From positions 24,237 through 41,767 of the forward strand of contig DAOM01000331.1 of the NCBI GenBank assembly GCA_002501855.1: a stretch of 17,531 nt of DNA. Direction: 5' to 3'. The notes beneath the pieces were generated by a model. It was not told where the DNA came from, did no database searches, and saw only the letters and a list, made by a program, of their open reading frames with translations. The translations under genes were made by a program, and so were the position numbers. Position 1 is the first letter of the stretch; each line of letters starts with the position of its first letter. This document shows positions 1-7,096 of this stretch, in pieces. This DNA is from Candidatus Nitrosopolaris nunavutensis. Its GTDB lineage: Archaea > Thermoproteota > Nitrososphaeria > Nitrososphaerales > Nitrososphaeraceae.

Positions 1-164
1 TTCTGTATCTCTTCTTCCATGGGCGCTATTCCAATGCTATATAGCAATTTCGATTCCTTTACGGCAAAGCTTCGAATTGATTGATGCAACGTTGAATCTT
101 CGGCTACATAAACCGCAGAAAAGTCAAATTCATGTCTTATTAATGCATAATTTGTTATAGTCAT
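1..164 (-). CDS. Partial unrecognised protein, N-terminal 54 residues
   Basis: An open frame on the minus strand starts at the ATG at 164-162 and runs off the left edge of the window. An in-frame TAA lies about 50 bases upstream and there is no other ATG, GTG or TTG between, so this start is well fixed. The peptide begins MTITNYALIRHEFDF and ends at the edge with PMEEEIQ; it reads like a normal soluble alpha/beta sequence with no signal peptide. I do not recognise the family. It is divergent from a response regulator at 314-853, with about 150 bases of shared upstream DNA, so a signalling partner such as a sensor kinase is possible, but nothing in the visible part shows a kinase motif. Confidence 0.5.
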   Translation of the reverse strand, partial: MTITNYALIRHEFDFSAVYVAEDSTLHQSIRSFAVKESKLLYSIGIAPMEEEIQ

Positions 165-226
165 CAGATCATTGGCAATAGATAAATTCTCATTTACAAT
201 CTGATTAATTTTTTAAATTCAACTGC

Positions 227-261
227 TATAAAAGAAAGAAAGGATTAGTGTATAATTTATT
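227..261 (+). promoter_or_regulatory. Candidate TATA boxes before the response regulator
   Basis: Two archaeal TATA-like elements lie in the divergent gap: TATAAAAG at 227-234 and TATAATTTATT at 251-261, about 86 and 60 bases before the ATG at 314. Either would give a leadered transcript. The assignment rests on sequence likeness and position only, and one of them could serve the minus-strand gene that starts at 164. Confidence 0.3.
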
Positions 262-313
262 AAATGTGCTTATCATATTACTCTTCTTACGGTATTAAGG
301 TATCAGTGATCAT

Positions 314-853
314 ATGAATATACTAATAGCTGAAGATGAAGAGGATATTGCATTACTTTATAAAAAGGTCTTAGAGGCAAGAAATCATAAGGTTACAGTA
401 ACTTCAAATGGTGAAGATTGTCTCAAAAGTTATCATGATGTATTTCAAGAAGTGATCTCTTCTGATACGCGCAGTATACAACGTTTTCAATTACCCTTTG
501 ATGTAGTATTATTAGACTATAAGATGCCTCAAATTAACGGTATGGAAGTAGCAAAAGAAATACTTGCAGTAAATTCACATCAGAGAATAATATTTGCTTC
601 TGCGCATATAAAAGAAATATTAGAAAATTCTATCAAACAACTAAAACAAGTAGTAGAACTAATGCAAAAACCATTTAGTATAAACAAATTAATTGATACT
701 ATAGAAGATAAAGAGGTATATAACGAATTACAGAAACTTAATGTAGATATTGACATTGTGAAGGCTTTTATTCCAACTCATCAACAAATAACTGATTTAT
801 TGGAAAGACTAAGAAAGATTCAAAAAAACAGTAGCAACGCTGTCTCTTGGTAA
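314..853 (+). CDS. CheY-like response regulator receiver protein
   Basis: A 179-residue single-domain receiver protein, cytoplasmic, that would be phosphorylated by a sensor histidine kinase and pass the signal by protein contact. The acidic pocket is E7-D8-E9, the phosphoacceptor is D68 in VVLLDYKMP, the switch Ser/Thr position is S96 in IIFASAH, and the conserved Lys-Pro is K119-P120. Residues about 41-62 form an insertion between the usual second helix and third strand, which makes the receiver longer than CheY (about 120-130). After residue 130 there is a helical tail and no recognisable DNA-binding domain, so it is not a classical OmpR- or NarL-type regulator. Such stand-alone receivers are common in thaumarchaea. 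The ATG at 314 follows an AAGGT 12 bases upstream. It is convergent with the winged-helix gene at 912-1352. Confidence 0.9.
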   Translation: MNILIAEDEEDIALLYKKVLEARNHKVTVTSNGEDCLKSYHDVFQEVISSDTRSIQRFQLPFDVVLLDYKMPQINGMEVAKEILAVNSHQRIIFASAHIKEILENSIKQLKQVVELMQKPFSINKLIDTIEDKEVYNELQKLNVDIDIVKAFIPTHQQITDLLERLRKIQKNSSNAVSW

Positions 854-911
854 TCTACGAGATGATTCGTTCATACAATACATACACTGATTATTATATC
901 GTTCATCGCGT

Positions 912-1352
912 TCAGTTATCGAGTGAAAAGAACCTTTCTGTAATCTTTTTCAAAGTATCAAAATTCTGTTCTGCTTCAATAATTACATTATTATATTCAT
1001 ACTTGATATTGAATGATTTTAGTACAGTACGGAATAAACTAGATTTCTTACCATCTTCTGTAATATCGATTTTATCAGCTACAAGCAACTTTTCTTCAAG
1101 AAGCCACCCGATCTTTCTATAAGCAGCAGTATGTGGTATTTCAGTATCTCGTATAATTTGACCAACTGATTTCGAATTAAACATCGTTGCATCCAAGATC
1201 TTTTGTAACTCGGTCTCACTCAAAGCAACAAGGATGGCACGTTTTGATCTCTCATTTTTGACTATCATATAGGTGTTAGAACTCCTAATTTCGGGCCCAG
1301 CTTCAAATGCCTGTTTTTGTTCCATAGTTATTGCTCTGGCCATGGGAATCAT
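912..1352 (-). CDS. Winged-helix transcriptional regulator (ArsR/TrmB-like)
   Basis: A 146-residue cytoplasmic protein with a winged helix-turn-helix in the middle. The stretch around residues 45-100 has the expected order of helices, with SVGQIIRDTEIPHTAAYRKI as the recognition helix-turn-helix unit, followed by a wing (VADKIDITEDGKKSSLFRTV). The C-terminal 40 residues alternate strand and helix and may dimerise or bind a ligand. This compact layout is frequent among thaumarchaeal regulators; the signal it senses cannot be read from sequence. The start at 1352 has no Shine-Dalgarno; internal Met codons at residues 4 and 10 are alternatives. It lies 11 bases downstream of a 30-residue ORF on the same strand, which probably shares its transcript. 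Confidence 0.8.
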   Translation of the reverse strand: MIPMARAITMEQKQAFEAGPEIRSSNTYMIVKNERSKRAILVALSETELQKILDATMFNSKSVGQIIRDTEIPHTAAYRKIGWLLEEKLLVADKIDITEDGKKSSLFRTVLKSFNIKYEYNNVIIEAEQNFDTLKKITERFFSLDN

Positions 1353-1363
1353 GCAAGTTTGTA

Positions 1364-1456
1364 TTAAGTTCTTGGCATATCAGCCATCATCGTCATCTGA
1401 CCCTTCATTCCACCATGAATGATAGTGTAACACCTAGGAGGCCTTTTGTTAGTCAT
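1364..1456 (-). CDS. Small Met-rich ORF (30 residues) leading the regulator gene
   Basis: A 31-codon frame starts at the ATG at 1456-1454 and ends in TAA at 1366-1364. It begins MTNKRPPRCYTIIHGGMKG and ends QMTMMADMPRT; 6 of 30 residues are Met. Its best support is a GAGGT Shine-Dalgarno-like sequence 9 bases before the ATG, which is rare in this window, and its position 11 bases before the winged-helix gene on the same strand. A TATA-like stretch lies near 1503-1513 on the minus strand. It may be a true small protein, a leader peptide, or chance. No family is recognised. Confidence 0.4.
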   Translation of the reverse strand: MTNKRPPRCYTIIHGGMKGQMTMMADMPRT

Positions 1457-1562
1457 TGCGATCGACCTCTTATTGGATTAAAAAAATTTTGGGAGAATAC
1501 AATATAGTAAATCTGCTATACTCCTTTTTGTTGATCACCCTACTTGGATTGGATTATTCCCT

Positions 1563-1850
1563 TCATTGTTGTAGGATGGTATAGACAATGCCCGGTTTAA
1601 ATGAAAGCAATCCAGAGCTGCCAGACGCTATGTCTCCGCTTGTAAGCTGTTAACCATTAACATCAATGATTAGTTGATGCTTAGTGTGATTGGAAGTGAA
1701 AATGCTATGCTTTCGCCACCAGAAAATTCTACACTTAAATCAGTAACAGTCACAGCACTTACAGCAGATCAGGGCTTAAGTGTTACTAAGGATTATAGAA
1801 CTCCCCTTAAAATTCCTGTCATGATGGGATCATAAGACGTAAGAGAATTT
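1563..1850 (-). pseudogene. Decayed secreted or pilin-like protein remnant
   Basis: Two minus-strand frames read like one broken protein. Near 1680-1790 one frame gives SAVSAVTVTDLSVEFSGGES, and continues to a stop near 1670. The adjacent frame carries on with HQLIIDVNG, a TAA, then QLTSGDIASGSSGLLSFKPG and VYTILQQ, ending at the TGA at 1563-1565. The beta-rich, Ser/Gly-rich character with a ...KPGIVYTI end resembles the C-terminal beta domain of archaeal pilin-like or surface proteins. At least one frameshift and three stops make it non-functional. The opposite strand has a 52-codon ORF at 1677-1835, which I regard as less likely to be coding. Confidence 0.4.
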
Positions 1851-1933
1851 GACACAATTATAGGGCAATTATAGGGTAATAGAAATCCTTTAATTCTTCA
1901 TTGAATTATCTCCGAGCTGGCAAAGTATCAGAA

Positions 1934-2044
1934 ATGTCTGAAAATACTAACTCCGATAGCCCGCTCGAGGATGATTTCGAGAAAGATTTGGATGAGTTAG
2001 ACGAGGACGAAGATTCCTCGGATGAACAACGGGAAGATTCTTAG
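1934..2044 (+). CDS. Very acidic 36-residue small protein
   Basis: An ATG at 1934 opens a 37-codon frame ending in TAG at 2042-2044. Nearly half of the residues are Asp or Glu (for example DDFEKDLDELDEDEDSSDEQ), with Ser and few hydrophobics, so the product would be disordered and strongly negative. No Shine-Dalgarno is evident. Short acidic tails and proteins of this kind occur in thaumarchaeal genomes, but I cannot name a family. The composition is far from random for AT-rich noncoding DNA, which is the main reason to list it; it may be a real small protein or the tail of a lost gene. Confidence 0.4.
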   Translation: MSENTNSDSPLEDDFEKDLDELDEDEDSSDEQREDS

Positions 2045-2177
2045 CAATTGGTAATGGAATATAAACAACTAAGATAACTTGTACTCCAGATGTAAAAAAA
2101 AGTGGTGGGTGAGTTGTTGATTTTTAGGAGATGTTATTCCTAGATCTGTCTCTACTTCATGTCAAAATTTATTGATA

Positions 2178-2372
2178 TTATTTCTTAGACAACATGGGCG
2201 GTGTAGTCTCATTTCCCTTCATCATACTACTCGTAGCATTCCCCGACATCATCTTACCGCCCGTTTGGTTCCCTGGCATCATAGTCATTGTGGATGCTGA
2301 TTGAGTTGTAGGCTTCACCGCTGCTATCACACCAGCTGCTAAGATGGCTGTTGTGATTACCGTACTAATCAC
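2178..2372 (-). CDS. Secreted or membrane-anchored Met-rich peptide with MMxGNxT repeats
   Basis: A 64-residue protein starting with GTG at 2372. Residues 1-19 (ISTVITTAILAAGVIAAV) form a hydrophobic segment that could be a signal peptide or membrane anchor. The exposed part holds three imperfect repeats, MMPGNQTGG, MMSGNATSS and MMKGNETTP, each pairing a double Met with an N-x-T sequon. Met clusters of this kind bind Cu(I) in bacterial periplasmic copper proteins, and N-x-S/T is the archaeal N-glycosylation signal, so an extracytoplasmic, glycosylated, metal-binding peptide is a reasonable inference. An in-frame TAA 12 codons upstream leaves GTG as the only normal start. A second small secreted gene (4106-4342) has a similar hydrophobic segment. 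Confidence 0.55.
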   Translation of the reverse strand: MISTVITTAILAAGVIAAVKPTTQSASTMTMMPGNQTGGKMMSGNATSSMMKGNETTPPMLSKK

Positions 2373-2609
2373 TGCGAAGTTTAGAAATGTCTCCAGATGT
2401 CTTTCTTACCTTTCTAGCATTAGTTTGCGGGTATGCAGGGATTGCAGAATACGACATGGAAACATCTAAAACCATAGAATGACTACTACTATCTTCCTTG
2501 TTATAATGTGAGCCCATTCTGTGCATTGAAAACCTCTTTTCAAGGAGGCTGATATGTGCGATAGTCACGACTAGATGGATATTATACTTAAAGCAAGATA
2601 GAAGTGTCT

Positions 2610-3599
2610 CTAGATGGTTTTTATTACTGCACGAAAACGCACATTTCCTGTAGCTACATTCTCATATGCACGAGCAATATCATCAAGAGAGTATGTTTCC
2701 GCAATTATTTTGACTTTTCCTTGTGCTACATAATCTAATGCTTCATAAAGATATTCTGGGCCGTTTTGTGAAGAACCAATAATGCGGCTACGGTTACCTA
2801 TTATTTCAGCGGTTACTACAAGCGGTTCAGTCGAAACACCCATCAATACTAATCTTCCATCAGGTCTTAGACCCTTTAGGACTTCACTTGCAGGCTTGTA
2901 CGAGTTACTAGTAACAAGTATTACATCTGCACCTCCAGCTCGCTTTAATGCGTCTCCATTACTTACTACCATATCAGCTCCAAGTTTTCTTGCTAATTCT
3001 TCTTTATCTTGTGAGTGCGTTATACCAATGGTGTAAAAACCGGCGGCCTTGGAGAACTGAATTGCTAAGTGCCCTAACCCTCCAATTCCTAATACTGCTA
3101 TCTTCTCGTGAGGTTTTGGATCAGCGAACCTTAAGCCACTCCAAACAGTATAACCGGCACAAAATACAGGAGCTGCCTGCTCATATGATATTCCATTTGG
3201 AATGAGAGTTGTCGCATCAGCATAGGCTACCATATATTCTGCATGGCTGCCAGGAGTGTTGATACCAGTACCTATCTGTTGTAGACAGAACATTGGCTTC
3301 CCACGTTGACACCATTCACATCTACGGCATGAGGCTTGTAACCAAGGTACTCCTACTCTATCTCCAATCTTGCGACTAGCGACACCACTTCCCAATTCGA
3401 CGATTTCACCTGCTGGTTCATGACCTATAGTACGAGGAAAAGCCGAAGTAGGCAAATGACCTTCTGTGATATGAACATCAGAATAGCACAAACCACTCGC
3501 ATGTATTTTTATTAGAACCTGATTAGTGGCTGGATGTGGAGTTGGAACATCTTTAACTTCCCATTTACCATGAATTGCTGGAACTACGGCAGCTCGCAT
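2610..3599 (-). CDS. Zinc-dependent alcohol dehydrogenase (MDR family, AdhP-like)
   Basis: A full-length 329-residue medium-chain dehydrogenase, expected to interconvert an alcohol and an aldehyde or ketone using NAD(P)H in the cytoplasm. Catalytic zinc ligands are C38 (GLCYSDVH), H60-E61 (GHEPAGE) and C147 (VFCAGYTVWSGL). The structural zinc lobe has C91, C94, C97 and C105 (SCRRCEWCQRGKPMFC). The Rossmann nucleotide motif is GIGGLGHLA at 171-179. After the second strand there is no Asp but a Thr-His-Ser stretch (GITHSQDK), which suggests NADPH may be accepted. The length is typical for the microbial AdhP/CAD-like groups. GGAGGAG lies 12 bases before the ATG at 3599. It stands alone, with remnants on both sides; substrate is unknown. 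Confidence 0.95.
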   Translation of the reverse strand: MRAAVVPAIHGKWEVKDVPTPHPATNQVLIKIHASGLCYSDVHITEGHLPTSAFPRTIGHEPAGEIVELGSGVASRKIGDRVGVPWLQASCRRCEWCQRGKPMFCLQQIGTGINTPGSHAEYMVAYADATTLIPNGISYEQAAPVFCAGYTVWSGLRFADPKPHEKIAVLGIGGLGHLAIQFSKAAGFYTIGITHSQDKEELARKLGADMVVSNGDALKRAGGADVILVTSNSYKPASEVLKGLRPDGRLVLMGVSTEPLVVTAEIIGNRSRIIGSSQNGPEYLYEALDYVAQGKVKIIAETYSLDDIARAYENVATGNVRFRAVIKTI

Positions 3600-3676
3600 T
3601 ATGAAAAACTACTCCTCCATTCTTTTGCCACATGAAAAATTATCGATCCCCATGAGATATGGATATAACGTCGGTG

Positions 3677-3684
3677 TATAAAAA
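3677..3684. promoter_or_regulatory. TATA-like box between ADH and the hairpin
   Basis: TATAAAAA at 3677-3684 (TTTTTATA on the other strand) lies about 80 bases before the ADH start and about 40 bases before a GC-rich hairpin on the plus strand. Archaeal TATA boxes are nearly symmetric, so the direction cannot be read: it could drive ADH leftward or a short transcript rightward that begins close to the hairpin. Confidence 0.3.
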
Positions 3685-3723
3685 CATGAAGTGATATTAT
3701 AATGTGATCAGTCAGATGTACTA

Positions 3724-3746
3724 GGTGGGCCACTTAACGGCCCACC
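3724..3746. repeat. Perfect 8-bp GC-rich inverted repeat (hairpin)
   Basis: GGTGGGCC (3724-3731) and GGCCCACC (3739-3746) pair perfectly around the 7-base loop ACTTAAC. It is much richer in GC than its surroundings. No U-tract follows, so an intrinsic terminator is not strongly suggested. It could be a structured RNA leader, a protein-binding palindrome, or the scar of a mobile sequence. Confidence 0.55.
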
Positions 3747-3856
3747 AAAGCCTTCTATTCCGAATTCATTTGATGATACCTTGATTTCGTTGTCTAGAAC
3801 AATCTAGAACACTTATGATCATTCAATGCCTTCCTTAACATTGGAACTCAAAGGAT

Positions 3857-3958
3857 ATGGTTCTTATTCATGCTAGTAGAGATATAACAGCGTCACTAGA
3901 TAGCGTATGGGATGTTATAGCAGATATTGATAGGGAACCTGAGTTGTGGCATTCATGA
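3857..3958 (+). pseudogene. Truncated SRPBCC (START/PYR-like) family protein
   Basis: An ATG at 3857 opens 33 codons that match the N-terminus of thaumarchaeal SRPBCC ligand-binding proteins: a first strand with HASRDITA, then the helix DSVWDVIADIDREPELWHS, then TGA at 3956. The family normally runs to about 140-160 residues. Downstream to about 4075 all frames are broken; short pieces such as EVGSIEDNK may be degraded continuation, though this is weak. It is read as an inactivated gene. Confidence 0.5.
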
Positions 3959-4105
3959 TACATTTGCAAATAAGAAGTGGGCAGCATAGAAGACAATAAA
4001 CCCCCACATTTTCTGATTTTAAGGTTGATCGCATAATTGCTTCGAGGAAGACTATCATAAGTAAAAAAAGGTCGGTGCCTTGAGAATTGTGAACTTGTGC
4101 CCAGT

Positions 4106-4342
4106 CTACTCCATATCCATACCACCGCCGCCCACCCCTGTGTCAGCAGAGTTACCGTTACTTACGCCTGTTGGCCCAGTAGTGTTAGTGGCAGCGCATA
4201 CATTAGGATTCTTAGGCGAGCAGAACACCGCATGTGCCGACTGGAGTGTCAAGTTTATAGCAACTGTTGCCGTAATCAGGGCTGTAGTAACAACAATTAT
4301 AGTCTTATTGGTAGTTTGTTTTCCATCATTGTCATCACTCAT
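4106..4342 (-). CDS. Small secreted protein with signal peptide
   Basis: A 78-residue protein. After a polar start (MSDDNDGKQTTNK) there is a hydrophobic segment at about residues 14-35 ending in SAHA before VFC, a good signal-peptidase-type cleavage site. The mature part would be about 40 residues: two Cys (VFCSPKNPNVCAA) that could form a disulfide, an N-T-T sequon, then a Gly/Ser/Asn-rich disordered tail ending GGGGMDME. It would be exported; function is unknown. No Shine-Dalgarno precedes the ATG at 4342. The cupin gene on its right is on the same strand and ends 43 bases upstream of this start, so co-transcription is possible. Confidence 0.6.
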   Translation of the reverse strand: MSDDNDGKQTTNKTIIVVTTALITATVAINLTLQSAHAVFCSPKNPNVCAATNTTGPTGVSNGNSADTGVGGGGMDME

Positions 4343-4384
4343 TGTGCTGCGAAGACTAAAATCAATTCGAACGAAAAATTCTAT

Positions 4385-4699
4385 CTATTTTCCTAATGCA
4401 TAGAAGATTAGGAGGTCTCTAGTATTTCCATGGAATCTGTGCTCACTTCCAGCTTGAACAAAAATGGATGTTCCTTGTTTGATAGGATGATTTTTGTAGT
4501 TTAAATTGATAAAGCCGTTACCTTCTATAACATAGTAAACCTCGTCTGCAGAATGTGGTTCTTGTGTATCAATCTCACCAGGATGTAATCTCATGATGCC
4601 CGCCTGAATACCTTTTGTAGTTACAAAATCTACAAAGTAGCCACCACCCTTTTCTTCAAGTTCAGAAAGAAGATCTTTTAGTTCAGATGGGTTTTTCAT
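4385..4699 (-). CDS. Small single-domain cupin protein
   Basis: A 104-residue single-domain cupin, cytoplasmic. Motif 1 is present as PGEIDTQEPHSADEVYYVIEG (here residues 40-60) with candidate metal ligands Q47, H49 and E53; the first His of the usual HxH is replaced by Gln. Motif 2 is IFVQAGSEHRFHGN at 79-92 with H87. The length is that of minimal cupins, which range from dioxygenases and isomerases to mere ligand-binding proteins, so the substrate cannot be named. The gene is followed by a small secreted protein and preceded on the same strand by a decayed paralogue at 4758-5065, showing a past tandem duplication. Confidence 0.85.
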   Translation of the reverse strand: MKNPSELKDLLSELEEKGGGYFVDFVTTKGIQAGIMRLHPGEIDTQEPHSADEVYYVIEGNGFINLNYKNHPIKQGTSIFVQAGSEHRFHGNTRDLLIFYALGK

Positions 4700-4757
4700 T
4701 AAAATATCAGAATCTAAAACGATTATAATTCTATATCCCTAGTGCCTCGAACGAGTC

Positions 4758-5065
4758 TTATTGCTCCGCAACAAGAATATAAATCAGCGCACGAGTAGAC
4801 CGTTTTGCTGCCTCCCCAAGATAACACAACGATAACGTATAACGAATCTCACACGACAGTAATTCATCCTTCTAGTCAAAATTACATAATATAATTCGTC
4901 TGTTATGTGCGGCTGTTGATTATCCTTTTCGCCTCGTTTTAGCCGAATTATACCAATAGCTGTAGAGTTTGAACTTAAAAGAGTAAGGAAATAGCTATTT
5001 ATATTATCAAGTTTGGAGAGGATTTCAGAAAGTTTAAAGATTTCTACTCTATTATCTCGTGGCAT
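4758..5065 (-). pseudogene. Frameshifted cupin paralogue
   Basis: The ATG at 5065 starts a frame resembling the cupin next door: KLSEILSKLDNINSYFLTL aligns with ELKDLLSELEEKGGGYFVDF, and GEKDNQQPHITDELYYVI aligns with GEIDTQEPHSADEVYYVI. After YYVI the frame changes to unrelated basic sequence and stops at 4784. In another frame the tail CYLGEAAKRSTRALIYILVA ends in TAA at 4758-4760, matching the GNTRDLLIFYALGK end of the intact copy. The middle (cupin motif 2 region) is degraded, so it is a broken duplicate and not a functional 93-residue protein. Confidence 0.65.
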
Positions 5066-5499
5066 ATAAGCTGTTTATATGAAAGATTTCTTGAAAACTT
5101 TAGGTCATAGTAATAACAGTAAACGAATGGAATTGTTTTGAAGCTTGCCGATCAGTAATCATCAAACCATATTTGATACAATTGTGTGTCCAGAATGTAA
5201 CCGTACTCAATCGTCTATCTAATCTACATAATTCGCATTCATTTTTCCAGACTAGTTTCAGAACACCTTTATCCTTAACTATGTTGTTCGAAGCGTTACA
5301 GGTGTAGGTCTTATGAGTGTCAAAAACATGTGTGACAAACGGATTTAGGATTAAAAAATAAAGAGTGTTTGGTTCTGCCAAATACATTCAGCCGAGCGTT
5401 ACCATCAATTAATTGTGGATTAACGTCTGATGAGTTAATAGCTAAGATGTACACATACATATTTATTATTATTTTTTGTTATCACAGATAACAATAAGG
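5066..5499. other. Intergenic region with a possible zinc-ribbon remnant
   Basis: There is no convincing intact gene in these 430 bases. On the plus strand, between about 5138 and 5220, one frame reads SNHQTIFDTIVCPECNRTQS and then stops, with a CxxC knuckle typical of zinc ribbons; it has no start and no second knuckle. A 95-codon minus-strand ORF covers the same bases but has an unconvincing composition. Near 5452-5470 the sequence CATATTTATTATT is a good TATA candidate for the next gene. Confidence 0.4.
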
Positions 5500-6066
5500 A
5501 TGTTGTATGGATTGTTATGCAGCCTTGGTATTAGAGGCGAATTGATGATCGGCACTACAGCTGCTGAGATATTGACGTCATACTGGCATTCAAGACATAA
5601 CCCACCTCCCAAAGTATATTTTTTTAATAGAAGAATACATCATGGAGAAATAGGTGCATTGTTGGGATTATCTTCGTTGTTCTTAAGAGGTACCTCATTT
5701 CCAACTGCGACTGCCGCGGCAATTCTCACAGGCATTGGAATAGGACTTGTTAAGGACGACTATCTGGATATTATGGATTGGTTTAAGCTCACGAAGAAGA
5801 AAAACGTAGATCAAAAACAAACACGAATACCAACAACGAAACAGGAAAAAGAACAGATCAAAGTGAGAGTAAATGAACGTCATGATACTTGTAAGAAACC
5901 AGAAGAAAGACATTCGGTTATTGCTGATAGTACTACCAATATAGACAAAAAGGCCATTCTTGAACCATTAAGAAAACATATACGAAACATAATAGACACA
6001 CAATCTCAAACAATAAAACTGATTGAATTACAAATAAAAGAGACACAGAAACACCTCCTTGGTTGA
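5500..6066 (+). CDS. Conserved-looking membrane protein with His-rich motif and helical tail
   Basis: The frame can start at TTG 5476 or ATG 5500; I choose 5500 because the TATA-like CATATTTATTATT (about 5456-5468) would place a near-leaderless transcript there. The 188-residue product has a hydrophobic N-terminus (LYGLLCSLGIRGELMIG), the conserved-looking loop EILTSYWHSRHNPPPKVYFF followed by NRRIHHGEIG, and one or two membrane segments (GALLGLSSLFLRG; PTATAAAILTGIGIGLVKDD). After that, about 100 residues are charged and mostly helical, ending in a probable coiled coil (IIDTQSQTIKLIELQIKETQ). The clustered His residues could bind a metal. I believe similar proteins occur in other thaumarchaea, but I do not know a function. 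Confidence 0.75.
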   Translation: MLYGLLCSLGIRGELMIGTTAAEILTSYWHSRHNPPPKVYFFNRRIHHGEIGALLGLSSLFLRGTSFPTATAAAILTGIGIGLVKDDYLDIMDWFKLTKKKNVDQKQTRIPTTKQEKEQIKVRVNERHDTCKKPEERHSVIADSTTNIDKKAILEPLRKHIRNIIDTQSQTIKLIELQIKETQKHLLG

Positions 6067-6460
6067 TTAGGTCAGCCCTGCGCCAATTACAATAAAGATC
6101 GCCGAGACAGAGGTGTCTGCAAATAGCCCAGCCTTCTGCACTTAGCTAGGATATCTTAACTACAGTAAATTAATTAAATCAAATATATTGATAGAATGAA
6201 TGAGTTAAGGGCTCAAGTCATTCAGCAGCGGCTTATTGATGTAGGAAGCCAAAATACTGAGTGAGTCTACAATTTAATTACATATTTCCAAATAATATAA
6301 TAAGTTAGTTTAGTCAACGTTCTTACTGTGTGATATATAGGCGTACTTAAGGTTGTAATCCCTCTTAAGCCAGGTTGAGAAGACATCAATCAACAGCAGG
6401 ATGGAAAAACCGCGGATAAATAATGCCGATATTGAGGCATTGTTGAGTCGCTAGCATGAG
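6067..6460. other. Intergenic region with two tiny ORFs
   Basis: No RNA gene or full-length ORF is visible. Two short plus-strand frames have coding-like composition: 6196-6264 (22 residues, MNELRAQVIQQRLIDVGSQN...), preceded by the TATA-like AAATATATTG, and 6401-6454 (17 residues, MEKPRINNADIEALLSR), whose frame stays open upstream for another dozen codons. They may be remnants of one or two lost genes, or chance. Confidence 0.4.
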
Positions 6461-7096
6461 TCAGCAAGACCTATCGTTTTGGCCATCTATATAATCTAAT
6501 AATGAATTTCTCTTAGGATTTTCCATTTTTTTAATTTTCTTGGACAAGCTAGAAAGGTCCTCTTCCAATATGTGTCGTAGATTTTTGTTGTAAATTGCAG
6601 CAGCTGGATGGATTGTTATGAGATACTCTTGACCGTTTCTTTTTATGATTTTTCCTCTATTCTCTTTGATTGATTTTCCACCAAGAATAGATGAATAGGC
6701 GGTAGCTCCTAAAAGACATATGATTCTTGGTGCAATAAGAGAAATCTGCCTATCTAGATAAGGTCTACATGCTGATCGTTCGTCTTCTTCAGGTATCCTG
6801 TTCCCAGGAGGTCGACATTTTACTATATTGGTTATGAAAACTTGCGACCTCTCTATTCCAGCTTTTTGTAGTGCTCCATCTAAAATACGCCCTGCGACGC
6901 CTACAAACGGCCTTCCCTTTTCATCTTCGTTTTTTCCTGGTGCTTCCCCAATAAAAATTACCTTTGCTGAAATCTGTCCTTCTCCTGGTACAGCGTTCTT
7001 TCTGCTTCTTGAAAGTTTGCAAAGGGGGCATTCAATGACTTCACTAGCAATTTTTTCTAACGTGTCACTCGAAATGTTATTAGCAGTTGCCACCAT
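6461..7096 (-). CDS. Family-4 uracil-DNA glycosylase (4Fe-4S)
   Basis: A 211-residue enzyme that removes uracil from DNA to start base-excision repair of deaminated cytosine. The four cluster ligands are C23 and C26 (IECPLCKLS), C94 (IVKCRPPGNRIP) and C110 (ERSACRPYL). The uracil-pocket motif A is GEAPGKNEDEKGRPFVG at 50-66, and the C-terminal motif is TIHPAAAIYN at 161-170. Length and order match archaeal UDGs of this family (about 190-220 residues). The last 30 residues are a basic, variable tail. The start at 7096 is supported by GTGAGG five bases upstream. It is a housekeeping repair gene and the clearest chromosomal anchor here. Confidence 0.95.
   Translation of the reverse strand: MVATANNISSDTLEKIASEVIECPLCKLSRSRKNAVPGEGQISAKVIFIGEAPGKNEDEKGRPFVGVAGRILDGALQKAGIERSQVFITNIVKCRPPGNRIPEEDERSACRPYLDRQISLIAPRIICLLGATAYSSILGGKSIKENRGKIIKRNGQEYLITIHPAAAIYNKNLRHILEEDLSSLSKKIKKMENPKRNSLLDYIDGQNDRSC

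Noticed and set aside
1677..1835. Plus-strand 52-codon ORF (MLSVIGSENAML...)
   Set aside because: The minus strand gives a more coherent broken protein; the ORF has no ribosome site or relatives that I recognise.
2365..2568. Minus-strand 67-codon ORF, or 53 codons from ATG 2526 with AGAGGT upstream
   Set aside because: The Shine-Dalgarno-like site is attractive, but the peptide has no recognisable features, and it overlaps the start of the better supported Met-rich gene.
5100..5387. Minus-strand 95-codon ORF with six Cys
   Set aside because: The composition is odd, there is no family likeness, and the plus strand shows a more protein-like CPEC fragment over the same bases.
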